64,000 bases of DNA from 40CM-2-70-7 sp035631315 (GCA_035631315.1 DASQIZ010000020.1:29949-93948); one strand, 5' to 3'. Positions 1 to 9,005 are shown, numbered from the stretch's first letter. A program made the numbers and translations. The notes: a model not told the origin generated them from the sequence alone.

Positions 1-1594
1 TCAGCGCGAACGCCGCGCCGATCACTTCGGGGTCCGCCTGGATCTGAGCCGGCGGACGGAAGCGCGTGAACGGTCCCATCACCGTCGGCTTGTATCCCGC
101 GGCCGTTGCCGTCGCGGCAAAGTCGGCTCCACCGGCGAGCTTGGCCGCCAGTGCCTGCCCCTGTTGACGCGTCATTTCCTTCTTCCGGTCGAACCGCGCC
201 GCGGCCTCGATCATCGGCTTGATCTCGGACAGCGGCGGCACGCCGGCCGCGTGCAGTGAGTCGAGGCGGAAGACGTAGAACCCGCGCTCCCCTTCGATGA
301 CCTTGCTGGTCTGCCCGGGACGGACGCCACCGAATGCCCAGGTCCCGACGTCCGGGATCACATACTTGCCGAGGGTCATGCGGTCGCCCTGATAGAGCGG
401 CGGCGCCTGTGCGACGTTCAGTCGCATGGTTTTCCCGAGCGAGTCGATCACGCTGCCGTTGTCATGTTCGGCGGCGAGGCGATCGAGTGTATCAGCCCGG
501 GCTTCGACCAGGTCGAGCCGCGGCCCCGTCAGTGCGATGGGGAAGAGGATGTGCCGGACCTTCACCGAGTCACCCGCGGCCTTGTCGACCCGGATGAGGT
601 GATAGCCGAAGGCCGAGAGGACAGGTTGCGAGACCTGGCCCGGCTGCAGGGTCTTCAGGCCCGCGAGGAAGCCGGCGTCGAAGCCGGGCTCATCCCGCTT
701 GATCCACCCCAGATCCCCACCCTTGGCACCAGACACGGTGTCGATGGACTGCGCCTTCGCCACTCGCGCGAACGCGGACTCCGATACCACCACTTCGGCC
801 CGCGTCTTCCGGGCCAATGCGAGAGCAGCGGCCGTGTCGGAAGGCTCCGCAGCCCGGGGCAGGACGAGGAACGTGGTGTACGCGATGGCGGGCCGCTTGA
901 ATTCGCTGCCGTGCGCCGCGTAGTAGTCCTGAATGTCCTTGTCGGTCAGCTTCACCGCGGAGTCCGGGATGCCCACGGCCTGGATGGCCACCATCGAGAC
1001 GGTCACGGAGTCATGCTGATCGCTCCAGATCCGCCACAGCTTGGCGTCGGGAACGTAGACGTCGGCGGTCAGGTACTCCGCAAGTTTTTGCTGGGGGATG
1101 ACCTGCCGGTACCGCAGCTCAAGCTGCTGCAGCAGCTCGGCGCTCGAGCCCGAGGCCAGGAACCGCAGCCACTTGTTCATGTCGAACTGGCCGTTGGTCT
1201 GAAAATCTGGGCTCTGCATCACTTCCGGCGGCGGAGAAGTCTTGGCGGCGTCGATAACGTCCTGGTCGGAGACGGTGATGCCCAGCTTGGAGTACGCCTG
1301 CTGCAGCATCACATCCTGGGTGAGCTGATCGACCACCTGGTCTTCGAGCTGTTTCTGCTGGTCATCGGTGAGGGAAGCGCTTCCCCCCTGTGCAACGTAT
1401 CGCTCCCGGGCCTGCTCGACTGCGGCCTGCCACTGGGGGTAGTGGATTTCAGTTCCGTTGATCTTCAGGACGACGTCGCCCCCGGTCTTCACCCCCGTGA
1501 CGTTCATCCCGACGTCGAAAATCATCCATCCGATAAAGGCAATTGCGAGGACGTAGAAGATGTACTTCGAGTTCTCGCGCATGGTGCGCATCAT
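1..1594 (-). CDS. PpiD/SurA-type peptidylprolyl isomerase (3' end cut by window edge)
   Basis: About 531 residues are visible; the C-terminus lies outside the window. The product starts MMRTM, has one N-terminal membrane segment (about residues 9-29, YIFYVLAIAFIGWMIF) and a SurA_N-like helical region. A parvulin (PpiC) domain at about 225-330 carries GGDLGWI and GYHLIRV. A second, degenerate parvulin-like unit begins at VRHILFPIA (about 341). This layout, a membrane anchor with periplasmic chaperone and PPIase modules, is that of PpiD, which helps fold exported and outer-membrane proteins. The start is the first of two adjacent ATGs, with GGAG about 12 nt upstream. It diverges from the TPR gene across a 152-bp region with promoter candidates on both strands. 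The family call is firm; PpiD versus a SurA-like paralogue is less certain. Confidence 0.85.
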   Translation of the reverse strand, partial: MMRTMRENSKYIFYVLAIAFIGWMIFDVGMNVTGVKTGGDVVLKINGTEIHYPQWQAAVEQARERYVAQGGSASLTDDQQKQLEDQVVDQLTQDVMLQQAYSKLGITVSDQDVIDAAKTSPPPEVMQSPDFQTNGQFDMNKWLRFLASGSSAELLQQLELRYRQVIPQQKLAEYLTADVYVPDAKLWRIWSDQHDSVTVSMVAIQAVGIPDSAVKLTDKDIQDYYAAHGSEFKRPAIAYTTFLVLPRAAEPSDTAAALALARKTRAEVVVSESAFARVAKAQSIDTVSGAKGGDLGWIKRDEPGFDAGFLAGLKTLQPGQVSQPVLSAFGYHLIRVDKAAGDSVKVRHILFPIALTGPRLDLVEARADTLDRLAAEHDNGSVIDSLGKTMRLNVAQAPPLYQGDRMTLGKYVIPDVGTWAFGGVRPGQTSKVIEGERGFYVFRLDSLHAAGVPPLSEIKPMIEAAARFDRKKEMTRQQGQALAAKLAGGADFAATATAAGYKPTVMGPFTRFRPPAQIQADPEVIGAAFAL

Positions 1595-1637
1595 GGCGGG
1601 GCCTGGCTCCGGTCAAGAAGGGGGGTGAAGGGGCATA

Positions 1638-1666
1638 AGTCTAAAAACCACAACGAGGAAACTCAA
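1638..1666 (-). promoter_or_regulatory. Candidate sigma-70-type promoter for the PpiD-like gene
   Basis: On the minus strand TTGAGT (1666-1661), a 17-bp spacer and TAGACT (1643-1638) form -35 and -10 like boxes. They lie 44 bp upstream of the PpiD-like start, in the AT-richest part of the divergent region. This is pattern only. Confidence 0.4.
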
Positions 1667-1686
1667 GCGAAACCTCGCGCGGAACG

Positions 1687-1716
1687 TTGACAGCCAAGCC
1701 GGCCAAACACTATCTT
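1687..1716 (+). promoter_or_regulatory. Candidate sigma-70-type promoter for the TPR-aroQ-acc-ftsK operon
   Basis: A perfect TTGACA (1687-1692), an 18-bp spacer and TATCTT (1711-1716) lie 30 bp upstream of the TTG start of the TPR gene. It is one of the best promoter matches seen in the window and would drive the following tightly packed genes up to ftsK. Confidence 0.55.
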
Positions 1717-1746
1717 CGACCAATTCCCACAAAGACTTAGGCCCAT

Positions 1747-3690
1747 TTGGCGTACACCAGCGAGATCGAGAAGCTCGAGCGTCGGTGGCTCGAGAATCCC
1801 AAAGGGCGCAATTTTGCGCCCCTGGCGGACGCCTATCGTAAAGCAGGAGAAATAGATAGGGCCATCGATCTCTGCAAAAGCGGGCTCGAGCTCCATCCGG
1901 ACTATGTCAGTGCCCATATCGTGTACGGTCGGTGCCTGATCGACCAGAAGGACGACCCCGCCGCCACCGAAGTGTTCCAGAAGGTGCTCCAGCTCGACCC
2001 CGAAAACATCCTTGCCCTCAAGATTCTGGCTGAGATCGCCGAGCGAACTGGCCACTATGACCAGGGGGCGGAGTGGCTGACGCGCCTCATTTCGGCCGAC
2101 CCCATGAACGGGGACGCCGCTGAGGCGCTCACCCGCATGCGTTCCAAGGCGGCTCAGGCCAGGACGGCCCCCCGTCCTTCCCTCCCTGCTGCCGAGCCTC
2201 CGGTGGAGGCTGCCGGGTCGGCCCCCGCGGGCGAAAACGTGGCGGAGATCGTCCCGGAGAAGGCTTCCGAAGACCTCGGGATCGAGCGGGCGAGCTCGCC
2301 CAATGTGTCGGCCGAGCTGCCACCACGTCTCTCCCTTGTAGACATGTCCACGGTCCCGATGGAGCAACCGGATTTCAAGCTCGACCGCGCCAGCGGCGCC
2401 GTGGAAAAGATCGTCGACGCGGACCGCCTGGTGGACGCCGAGCCCGAGCTGCCGACTGCCGATGCCGCGGAGGCCGCGAAGGATCAGCGGATGTCCCTTG
2501 GCCTGGAGGCGGAGCCTGAGCTGCCGGGGCAGGGCGCCGTGGCGCCGCGGGGCAGCATGGGGTTGGAGGGCTTCGACGGCATCGATTTCAGCAACGCGCC
2601 GGCGTCGCAGCGGATGGAAGGCATGATGTCCGACGAACCGGCGTCGGCGTCCGCGGAGAACGTCGAGGTAGAAGGGCTGGCCCGGACGCAGTACGAAGGA
2701 AGCGGGATGTTCCGGCTGGAGCAGCCGTTGCTCGAGAGCACGGCGACGCCCCACCTGGAGCCTGACGGTCCACCGGTGTCTCTGCCGCTCATCATGCCCG
2801 ATGACGTCGAGCCCGGCTCGGCGGAGGCCCCGCAACTCGCACCGCCCCCTCCTCCGCTACCGCGCGCGTCGCGTGCGGCACCGGCTCCGGCTCCGGCACC
2901 CGCACCCGTCCCCGCGTCCGACGACGCAGACGACGTCAGTGCCGCGGACACGGCGACGCTGTCGCAGGCCGAGCCGGTGCTCACCGAGACCATGGCTGAG
3001 CTGTACCTCAAGCAGGGGCACAAGGACGACGCGCTCCGCGTCTATCAGGCGTTACTGGCCCAGCGTCCTGGTGACGAACGGCTACAAGGCAAGGTGCGCG
3101 AGCTCGACGGCTCAGAGGACTCGCCCGTGCTCACGTCCCATCCGGCCCGCGCGCCGGCGAGTGGCCTCTCGCTCGGCGCATTCTTGAAGAAGATCCTCGG
3201 CTCCCGTCCGGGCGCACCCGCAGCGGCTCCGCTTCCCGAACAGGCGCCCCTCCCGGGTCCAGGGCCGCGCGTGACATCGGGCGCGACGCCGCAGTCGATG
3301 CTCGCCGATGCGTTCGCCGACGACCCGCCTCCCGGACCACCCCCCGGCTCACCGAGTCGCCCCGCAGCCGACAGTCTGTCGCTCGACGCCGTCTTCGGAG
3401 ACGAGGGACGCGCGTCGGCCCCGAGCGTCGAACCCCCGCACGACGAAGCCGCGGCTCCCGCGCCGGCGCCCGCTCCCGCGGCCGCGCCGAAGGGTGGGTT
3501 CTCGTTCGACGACTTCTTCGGCTCGGGTGGGGCGCCTGCGCCCGCCGCTGAACCGGTGGCGGCGGCCCGCAGACCTTCGGGCTCCAGTCCCCGCCCGTCG
3601 ACCCGGGCCTCGCGTCCGCAAACGCCCCCGGTAGAGGACGCGGGCGACCTTGACCAGTTCCAGGCGTGGCTCAAGGGTCTCAAGTCCTAG
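1747..3690 (+). CDS. Tetratricopeptide-repeat protein with long Pro/Ala-rich linker
   Basis: 647 residues from a TTG start; an ATG start is not available close by. Three TPR units occupy about residues 20-121 (one ends AIDLCKSGLELHPDY, another ends VFQKVLQLDPEN). A further TPR at about 413-450 contains ELYLKQGHKDDALRVYQALL. The rest is low-complexity Pro/Ala/Glu-rich sequence, including a PAPAPAPAPVP stretch near 380. No signal peptide or membrane segment is evident, so it is probably a cytoplasmic scaffold that binds partners through its TPRs. It is first in the operon and its stop codon shares one base with the aroQ start. Its function is unknown; such proteins are often poorly conserved outside the TPRs. 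Confidence 0.75.
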   Translation: MAYTSEIEKLERRWLENPKGRNFAPLADAYRKAGEIDRAIDLCKSGLELHPDYVSAHIVYGRCLIDQKDDPAATEVFQKVLQLDPENILALKILAEIAERTGHYDQGAEWLTRLISADPMNGDAAEALTRMRSKAAQARTAPRPSLPAAEPPVEAAGSAPAGENVAEIVPEKASEDLGIERASSPNVSAELPPRLSLVDMSTVPMEQPDFKLDRASGAVEKIVDADRLVDAEPELPTADAAEAAKDQRMSLGLEAEPELPGQGAVAPRGSMGLEGFDGIDFSNAPASQRMEGMMSDEPASASAENVEVEGLARTQYEGSGMFRLEQPLLESTATPHLEPDGPPVSLPLIMPDDVEPGSAEAPQLAPPPPPLPRASRAAPAPAPAPAPVPASDDADDVSAADTATLSQAEPVLTETMAELYLKQGHKDDALRVYQALLAQRPGDERLQGKVRELDGSEDSPVLTSHPARAPASGLSLGAFLKKILGSRPGAPAAAPLPEQAPLPGPGPRVTSGATPQSMLADAFADDPPPGPPPGSPSRPAADSLSLDAVFGDEGRASAPSVEPPHDEAAAPAPAPAPAAAPKGGFSFDDFFGSGGAPAPAAEPVAAARRPSGSSPRPSTRASRPQTPPVEDAGDLDQFQAWLKGLKS

Positions 3691-4148
3691 TGCGCGTCGC
3701 GGTACTGAATGGGCCGAATCTCAATCTGCTGGGGGAGCGTGAGCCGGAGATCTACGGGGCGGTGACGCTCGCGCAGATCGAGACTGCGGTACGCGAGCGG
3801 GCGCGCGCCCTCGGCGTCGAGTGCGTCTTCAGTCAGACCAATCACGAAGGTGAGCTGGTCGAAGCGATCCAGAAACTCAAAGGGTCGGCGGACGGCGCGC
3901 TCGTGAATGCCGCCGCGTTTACACACACCAGCCTCGCCGTGCGAGACGCGTTGTTGGCGGTCCGCGTGCCGTTCGTGGAAGTGCACCTGTCCAACATCTA
4001 TGCCCGTGAGCCGGAGCGCCGCCGCTCCCTTCTGGCCGACGCGGCCGTCGGCGTCGTCGCGGGCTTCGGAGCGGACAGCTACCGGCTGGGCCTCGAGGGG
4101 CTCGTGGCGTATCTCGCGGCGCCCTCGGCCGTCCGGCGTGGCCACTGA
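3690..4148 (+). CDS. aroQ: Type II 3-dehydroquinate dehydratase
   Basis: 152 residues. It converts 3-dehydroquinate to 3-dehydroshikimate in the shikimate pathway. The N-terminal NGPNLNLLGEREPEIYG is diagnostic, with the catalytic Tyr in IYG. SQTNHEGELVEAIQ, VNAAAFTHTS (active-site Asn and His) and EVHLSNIYAREPERR follow in family order. The GTG start overlaps the upstream TAG by one base; it is preferred to upstream in-frame starts because homologues begin directly at this VAVLNGPN strand. The length is normal for the soluble dodecameric type II enzyme. It lies next to an M24 peptidase and accB/accC, a conserved neighbourhood in many bacteria. Confidence 0.95.
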   Translation: MRVAVLNGPNLNLLGEREPEIYGAVTLAQIETAVRERARALGVECVFSQTNHEGELVEAIQKLKGSADGALVNAAAFTHTSLAVRDALLAVRVPFVEVHLSNIYAREPERRRSLLADAAVGVVAGFGADSYRLGLEGLVAYLAAPSAVRRGH

Positions 4149-5238
4149 TCGCCGGCCCGCGCGACGGACGGCGCTGACCGAATCCCTCGCCGCGCAGGGA
4201 CTCGACGCGCTGCTGATCACGTCGCGCGCGAACGTGCGGTACCTCACGGGATTCAGCGGTTCGGCGGGGATGGCGGTGCTCACGCCCGCGGAGCTCCTGC
4301 TGGTCACGGACTTCCGGTACGACGAGCAGGCGAGGGACGAGGCAGGGAGCGCGGCCCGGGTCGAGGTCGAACGGACCAGCGTGTGGGACCGGCTCTTCCG
4401 GGAGATGGGTCGGCTTGGGCCTCTGGAAACGGTAGGGTTCGAAGGACACGCGCTGACCGTGCGCGAGGCGGAACGGCTGGTGGCGGGTGGCAAGCCCTGG
4501 CGCTGGCAGCCCGCCGGAGAGCTGGTCGAGGCGCTACGGGTCCGGAAAGATGCCGGGGAAGTGACGGCGATCCGCGAGGCGGCGGCGCTCGCGATCGAAG
4601 CGCTCCGGGCCACGCTCGCGCGGGTGCGGCCCGGGTTGACCGAGAATGAGATCGCGGGAATGCTGGAGGGCGCGCTCCGCAGGCTCGGCAGTGAGGCGCA
4701 CCCGTTCCCGACGATCGTGGCTTCAGGTCCCCGCAGCGCGTTGCCGCATGCGCGCTCGAGTGACCGCCGGGTGGCGGCCGGGGAATGGTTGTTGATCGAC
4801 TACGGCGCGACGGTCGACGGATATGCATCCGACATCACGCGCACGGTGGTGGTCGGCGCGCGGGCGACGGAGGCGCAGCGGACGCTGTACGACCTCGTCG
4901 CGGGGGCGCAGCGCCGGGCTCGCGAAGGCGTGCGGGCGGGGCTCCTGGGCCGTGAGGCGGATGCGCTGGCTCGCGACCCGATTACCGCTCGGGGCTTTGG
5001 TGAGGCGTTCGGACACTCACTGGGACATGGGTTGGGGCTCGATGTGCACGAGGCGCCCAGGCTATCGAGCACGGCGGCTGAGCCTCTGCCGATCGATGCA
5101 GTGGTGACGATCGAGCCGGGCGTGTATCTCGCCGGTGAAGGCGGCGTGCGGATCGAGGACGACGTGTGGCTGTCGGCCGAGGGGCCCGTGCTCCTGTCGG
5201 ACGGGGCCACGGAACTGCTGGAACTCACGCAGGATTGA
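4138..5238 (+). CDS. M24 family aminopeptidase (Xaa-Pro dipeptidase/aminopeptidase type)
   Basis: 366 residues. A creatinase-like N-terminal domain (LLITSRANVRYLTGFSGSAG, about 25-45) precedes a pita-bread metallopeptidase domain. The five metal ligands are in place: two Asp in IDYGATVDGYASDITRT (about 221 and 232), His in GHSLGHGLGLDVHE, Glu in TIEPGVYL and Glu in VRIEDD. It should remove N-terminal residues before proline or cleave Xaa-Pro dipeptides in the cytoplasm, using Mn or Co. The GTG start overlaps aroQ by 11 bp. The same order (aroQ, M24 peptidase, then accB/accC) is known in Bacillus with efp in between; no efp is present here. Confidence 0.9.
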   Translation: MATDRRPARRTALTESLAAQGLDALLITSRANVRYLTGFSGSAGMAVLTPAELLLVTDFRYDEQARDEAGSAARVEVERTSVWDRLFREMGRLGPLETVGFEGHALTVREAERLVAGGKPWRWQPAGELVEALRVRKDAGEVTAIREAAALAIEALRATLARVRPGLTENEIAGMLEGALRRLGSEAHPFPTIVASGPRSALPHARSSDRRVAAGEWLLIDYGATVDGYASDITRTVVVGARATEAQRTLYDLVAGAQRRAREGVRAGLLGREADALARDPITARGFGEAFGHSLGHGLGLDVHEAPRLSSTAAEPLPIDAVVTIEPGVYLAGEGGVRIEDDVWLSAEGPVLLSDGATELLELTQD

Positions 5239-5271
5239 CGGATCAACCGGGCGGAAGCTCTATTAGGTCCA

Positions 5272-5775
5272 ATGAACCTCGACCTTATCAGCCAGCTGGT
5301 GAAAACTCTCAAGGACGCCCCGGAGCTGGGGTCCATCGAGATTCGCCGCGGGTTTCTCGGTCTCTGGGCGTCGGTCCGGGTCTCCCGGGCGGGGCACGGT
5401 GCCGGGGGGACCGCGCACGTCGTGGTGGGGAACGCGTCCGCGCCTGGTATGGCGGGCGCGCCGGTGGGCATGGCGGCGCCTGCTGCCGCGCCCGCTGCGG
5501 CTGCCGCTCCGGCGGCGGCTCCCGCGACCAACCTGGTCGAGGTCAAGTCCCCCATGGTGGGGACTTTCTATAAGTCTCCCGAACCGGGCGCCGAAGCGTA
5601 CGTGAAGGTCGGGTCCCGGGTCACCACCGGGCAGGTGGTGTGCATCATCGAAGCGATGAAAATCATGAACGAGATCGAGTCCGAGGTACAGGGCGTAGTG
5701 CGCGAGGTCTGCGTCGAGAACGCCCAGCCCGTGGAGTTCGGTCAAGTCCTCTTCCGGTTGGATCCCAATGGCTGA
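5272..5775 (+). CDS. accB: Biotin carboxyl carrier protein of acetyl-CoA carboxylase
   Basis: 167 residues. It carries biotin between biotin carboxylase and carboxyltransferase in malonyl-CoA synthesis. The N-terminal helix (LDLISQLVKTLKDAPELGSI) is typical. A flexible Ala/Pro linker lies at about 62-84, and the biotinyl domain starts at VEVKSPMVGTFYKSPEPGAE. The biotinylated lysine is in EAMKIMNEI. The 3' end overlaps the pilT-type gene by 8 bp, so the gene is separated from its usual partner accC by that gene. Confidence 0.95.
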   Translation: MNLDLISQLVKTLKDAPELGSIEIRRGFLGLWASVRVSRAGHGAGGTAHVVVGNASAPGMAGAPVGMAAPAAAPAAAAAPAAAPATNLVEVKSPMVGTFYKSPEPGAEAYVKVGSRVTTGQVVCIIEAMKIMNEIESEVQGVVREVCVENAQPVEFGQVLFRLDPNG

Positions 5776-6940
5776 GACTCCCGCCGCGGGCACGGCCCCG
5801 GCCTTCAATTTCAAGCAGGCCATCACGAACATGGTCCAGCGGAACGGCTCGGACCTCCTGCTCAAGGTGGGCCGGCCCGCGACGATCCGCGTGAACGGCG
5901 ACCTGGTGGCGCTGGAAACCCAGCCGCTCAAGCCGGAGGAGCTGAAGTCGCTCGCCGAGCAGATCATGACGCCGCGGCAGGTGAAGGAATTCGCCGAGCA
6001 CAAGGAAGCGGACTTCGCGATCGGGGTGCCGGGCGTGGGCCGGTTCCGGACCAACGTCTACCAGCAGCGCGGCACCGTCGCCTTTGCCTTCCGCGCCATT
6101 CCGTACGAAGTGAAGACGGTGAAGGACCTGGCGCTGCCGGGCGTGCTCGAAGAAATCGCGCTGAAGCCGCGCGGGCTGGTGCTGGTGACGGGTGTGACCG
6201 GGTCCGGGAAATCCACCGCGCTCGCGGCGCTCATCAACCACATCAACCTGAACCGCCGGGTCAACATCATCACCATCGAAGACCCGATCGAGTTCCTGCA
6301 CCGCGACAACCTGGCGAACATCTCGCAGCGTGAGGTCGGCAACGACACACTGTCGTTCGGCTCCGCGCTGCGCCACGTGCTGCGGCAGGACCCCGACGTC
6401 ATCCTGATCGGCGAAATCCGAGACATGGAGACGCTGGACACGGCGCTCAAGGCCGCGGACACCGGACACCTGGTGTTCTCGACGCTGCACACGACCGACG
6501 CGACGCAGTCCATCAACCGCGTGATCTCGTTCTTTCCACCCCACCAGCACGACGAAGTGCGTCACCTTCTGTCGACGGCGCTGCAGGCGGTGGTTTCGCT
6601 CCGCCTGGTCCCGCGCAAGGACGGAAAGGGACGCGTGCCCGCGGCGGAAGTCCTGATCAACACCGCGACGGTGCAGGACAACATCCGCGACCTCACCAAG
6701 GCGCTCGCCATTCCGGACTTGATCGCCGAAGGGTCGGTGCAGTACGGGATGCAGTCCTTCGACCAGTCGCTGTTCGGCTGGTACCAGCAGGGCGTCGTGA
6801 GCTACGAGAGCGCGCTCTTCTATGCTTCGAACCCCAGCGAGTTCGCGCTGAAGGTGTCAGGGGTGGATTCGCAGGCGAGCCGTGCCTTCGGCGGATCCGC
6901 CGGTGGCGGCGCCGGCGGCGCGATCGACTTGACTCCCTGA
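5768..6940 (+). CDS. pilT: PilT/PilU-type retraction ATPase
   Basis: 390 residues. It has the PilT architecture: an N-terminal PAS-like part (NGSDLLLKVGRPATIRVNGD), Walker A GVTGSGKST (about 140-148), ITIEDPIEFLH (Asp box), Walker B with ILIGEIRDMETL, and the His box GHLVFSTLHTTDA. PilT-family ATPases power depolymerisation of type IV pili for twitching. The C-terminus ends in a Gly/Ala-rich tail (GGSAGGGAGG), so PilU or a divergent PilT is also possible. The start overlaps accB by 8 bp and the stop overlaps accC (TGATG). No other pilus gene is nearby, so its place between two acetyl-CoA carboxylase subunits is unusual. Confidence 0.9.
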   Translation: MAETPAAGTAPAFNFKQAITNMVQRNGSDLLLKVGRPATIRVNGDLVALETQPLKPEELKSLAEQIMTPRQVKEFAEHKEADFAIGVPGVGRFRTNVYQQRGTVAFAFRAIPYEVKTVKDLALPGVLEEIALKPRGLVLVTGVTGSGKSTALAALINHINLNRRVNIITIEDPIEFLHRDNLANISQREVGNDTLSFGSALRHVLRQDPDVILIGEIRDMETLDTALKAADTGHLVFSTLHTTDATQSINRVISFFPPHQHDEVRHLLSTALQAVVSLRLVPRKDGKGRVPAAEVLINTATVQDNIRDLTKALAIPDLIAEGSVQYGMQSFDQSLFGWYQQGVVSYESALFYASNPSEFALKVSGVDSQASRAFGGSAGGGAGGAIDLTP

Positions 6941-8292
6941 TGTTCAAAAAAGTTCTCATCGCCAACCGCGGGGAGATCGCCCTGCGGGTGATCCGCGCGT
7001 GCAAGGAGCTCGGACTCGCGACGGTCGCCGTGTATTCCGAGGCGGACCGGGAGTGTCTGCACGTGCGGTTCGCGGACGACGACGTCTGCATCGGGCGCGC
7101 GCCGGGCCGTGAGAGCTATCTCAACATTCCCCGCATCATCGCCGCCGCCGAGATCACGGGCGCTGACGCGATCCATCCGGGATACGGCTTCCTCGCCGAG
7201 AATCCCGAGTTTGCGGACATCGTCCGGGCATCGAACATCACGTTCATCGGTCCGACACCCGATCAGATCCGCCAGATGGGCGACAAGGCGGTCGCGCGCA
7301 GCATTGCGCAGAAGGTCAAGATTCCGACGGTGCCGGGGTCCCCGGGTCCGGTGAGCTCGGTGGACGAAGGGCTCGAGTTCGGGAACAAGATCGGCTTTCC
7401 GGTCATCATCAAGGCGGCGGCCGGCGGCGGCGGAAAGGGCATGCGGGTCGCGAACGACCCCGACTCGTTCGTGAAGAGCTACAACCTGGCGCGACAGGAG
7501 GCGCTCGCCGCCTTCGGTTCCGATCAGGTCTACATCGAGAAGTATCTCGCCCGGCCACGCCACGTCGAAATCCAGGTCATGGGCGACACCCATGGCCGCG
7601 TGATGCATCTCTGTGAACGGGACTGCTCCATTCAACGCCGTCATCAGAAGCTGGTCGAAGAGGCCCCGTCGCCGGCGCTGAGTCAGGAGCTGCGCCTCAA
7701 GATGGGCCAGTCCGCCGTCACCGCGGCGGAAGCGATCAATTACGTCGGGGCCGGCACCGTCGAGTTTCTCCTCGACGAGGACGGGTCCTTCTACTTCATG
7801 GAGATGAACACCCGGATCCAGGTCGAGCATCCGGTGACGGAGATGTGCACCAACTTCGATCTGGTGAAGGAGCAGATCCGCGTCGCGGCGGGTGAGCCGC
7901 TGAAGCTGAAGCTCGAAGGGAGCCGGCTGCGCGGACACGCGATCGAATGCCGCGTGAACGCCGAGGACCCGTTCCGGAACTTCCAGCCCTGCCCGGGACA
8001 CATCAGCGCCTACCATCCCCCCGGTGGTCCCGGAGTCCGCGTGGACACGCACATCTACGACGGCTACACGGTGCCCCCGTACTACGATTCCCTTCTGGCC
8101 AAGGTGATCGTGCACGGGAACACCCGTGAGGAAGCGCTCGCCCGCATGCGCCAGGCGCTCGACTCGTTTATCATTGAAGGCGTGACCACGACCATCCCCT
8201 TCCTGGGCCGCATCATGCGCCATCCGGACTTCATCGCCGGGAAGGTCGACACCAAATTCCTCGAGCGGCAGCCGCAACTCTTTACAGAATGA
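6940..8292 (+). CDS. accC: Biotin carboxylase subunit of acetyl-CoA carboxylase
   Basis: 450 residues, the usual AccC length. It carboxylates biotin on AccB using ATP and bicarbonate. The N-terminus FKKVLIANRGEIALRVIRA is diagnostic. The ATP-grasp core contains KAAAGGGGKGMR, and EMNTRIQVEHPVTE holds the metal and biotin-site residues. RGHAIECRVNAEDP begins the C-terminal domain. The ATG overlaps the pilT-type stop by one base, and its own TGA overlaps the next ATG. Confidence 0.97.
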   Translation: MFKKVLIANRGEIALRVIRACKELGLATVAVYSEADRECLHVRFADDDVCIGRAPGRESYLNIPRIIAAAEITGADAIHPGYGFLAENPEFADIVRASNITFIGPTPDQIRQMGDKAVARSIAQKVKIPTVPGSPGPVSSVDEGLEFGNKIGFPVIIKAAAGGGGKGMRVANDPDSFVKSYNLARQEALAAFGSDQVYIEKYLARPRHVEIQVMGDTHGRVMHLCERDCSIQRRHQKLVEEAPSPALSQELRLKMGQSAVTAAEAINYVGAGTVEFLLDEDGSFYFMEMNTRIQVEHPVTEMCTNFDLVKEQIRVAAGEPLKLKLEGSRLRGHAIECRVNAEDPFRNFQPCPGHISAYHPPGGPGVRVDTHIYDGYTVPPYYDSLLAKVIVHGNTREEALARMRQALDSFIIEGVTTTIPFLGRIMRHPDFIAGKVDTKFLERQPQLFTE

Positions 8293-9005
8293 AGATCGAC
8301 GTGCTCTTCACCCCGCTCGGCCTCTCCGGAGAGGTCCCGGGCCGGGCGGTGGTCGTTCTCGATGTCCTCCGGTCCACCACCACCATCGTGATGGCCCTCG
8401 CCAACGGCGCGAAGGCCGTGGTCCCTGCCGCTTCCACCGAAGAGGCGGTTCGGATGACGTCCAACTTGCAAAAGGATGCCTTCCTGCTCGCCGGCGAGAA
8501 GAAATCCCTCAAGATTCCGGGCTTCGCGCTCGGGAATTCGCCGCGGGAGATGACCCCCGAGGCGGTGGCGGGCAAGACGCTTTTCCTGGCGACCACCAAC
8601 GGCACGCCGGCGCTCGTCGCCTGCGCCGACAGCGGCACGGTGCTGATCGGCGGAGCGATCAATTTCACCGCGCTCGCGGACCGCGCCCGGGAGTTGTTCA
8701 CCACCCAGGGCGAGCTGGTCATCGTCTGTGCCGGCAGGGAAGGGCGGTTCGCGCTTGAAGACGCCTATACGGCGGGCCGGATCGTGAAGGCGGTGAAGAA
8801 GGGCATCCGGAAGCTCGCGTTGAATGACGCCGCCACCGTCGCGCTCGGCCTCACGACCGAGTACACGACGTGGGGCGCGGCGTTCGAAGCGTCCGACGCG
8901 GCGCGCCAGCTCATGGACGCCGACCTCGGCGACGATGTCGCCTTCTGCGCGAAGGCCGATCGCTGTGCCGTCGTTCCCACCTACGCGGACCGCCGCATCA
9001 CGTGA
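8289..9005 (+). CDS. ComB-family 2-phosphosulfolactate phosphatase homologue
   Basis: 238 residues. It matches the ComB fold family: VVLDVLRSTTTIV near the N-terminus, LLAGEKKSLKIPGFALGNSP, TTNGTPALVA, LVIVCAGREG, EDAYTAGRIV and C-terminal DDVAFCAKADRCAVVP. ComB hydrolyses 2-phospho-3-sulfolactate in archaeal coenzyme M synthesis. Many bacteria without coenzyme M carry homologues, so the real substrate is uncertain. It overlaps accC by 4 bp (ATGA) and ftsK by 4 bp (GTGA). No other sulfolactate or coenzyme M gene is visible here. Confidence 0.85.
   Translation: MKIDVLFTPLGLSGEVPGRAVVVLDVLRSTTTIVMALANGAKAVVPAASTEEAVRMTSNLQKDAFLLAGEKKSLKIPGFALGNSPREMTPEAVAGKTLFLATTNGTPALVACADSGTVLIGGAINFTALADRARELFTTQGELVIVCAGREGRFALEDAYTAGRIVKAVKKGIRKLALNDAATVALGLTTEYTTWGAAFEASDAARQLMDADLGDDVAFCAKADRCAVVPTYADRRIT

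Noticed and set aside
464..1690. Long plus-strand open frame opposite the PpiD-like gene
   Set aside because: It is the antisense shadow of a clear foldase gene; its translation is low-complexity and Arg/Gly-rich, with no family motif.
2881..2940. Pro/Ala codon repeat in the TPR gene as a DNA repeat element
   Set aside because: The period-6 pattern is explained by a PA-repeat linker in the protein.
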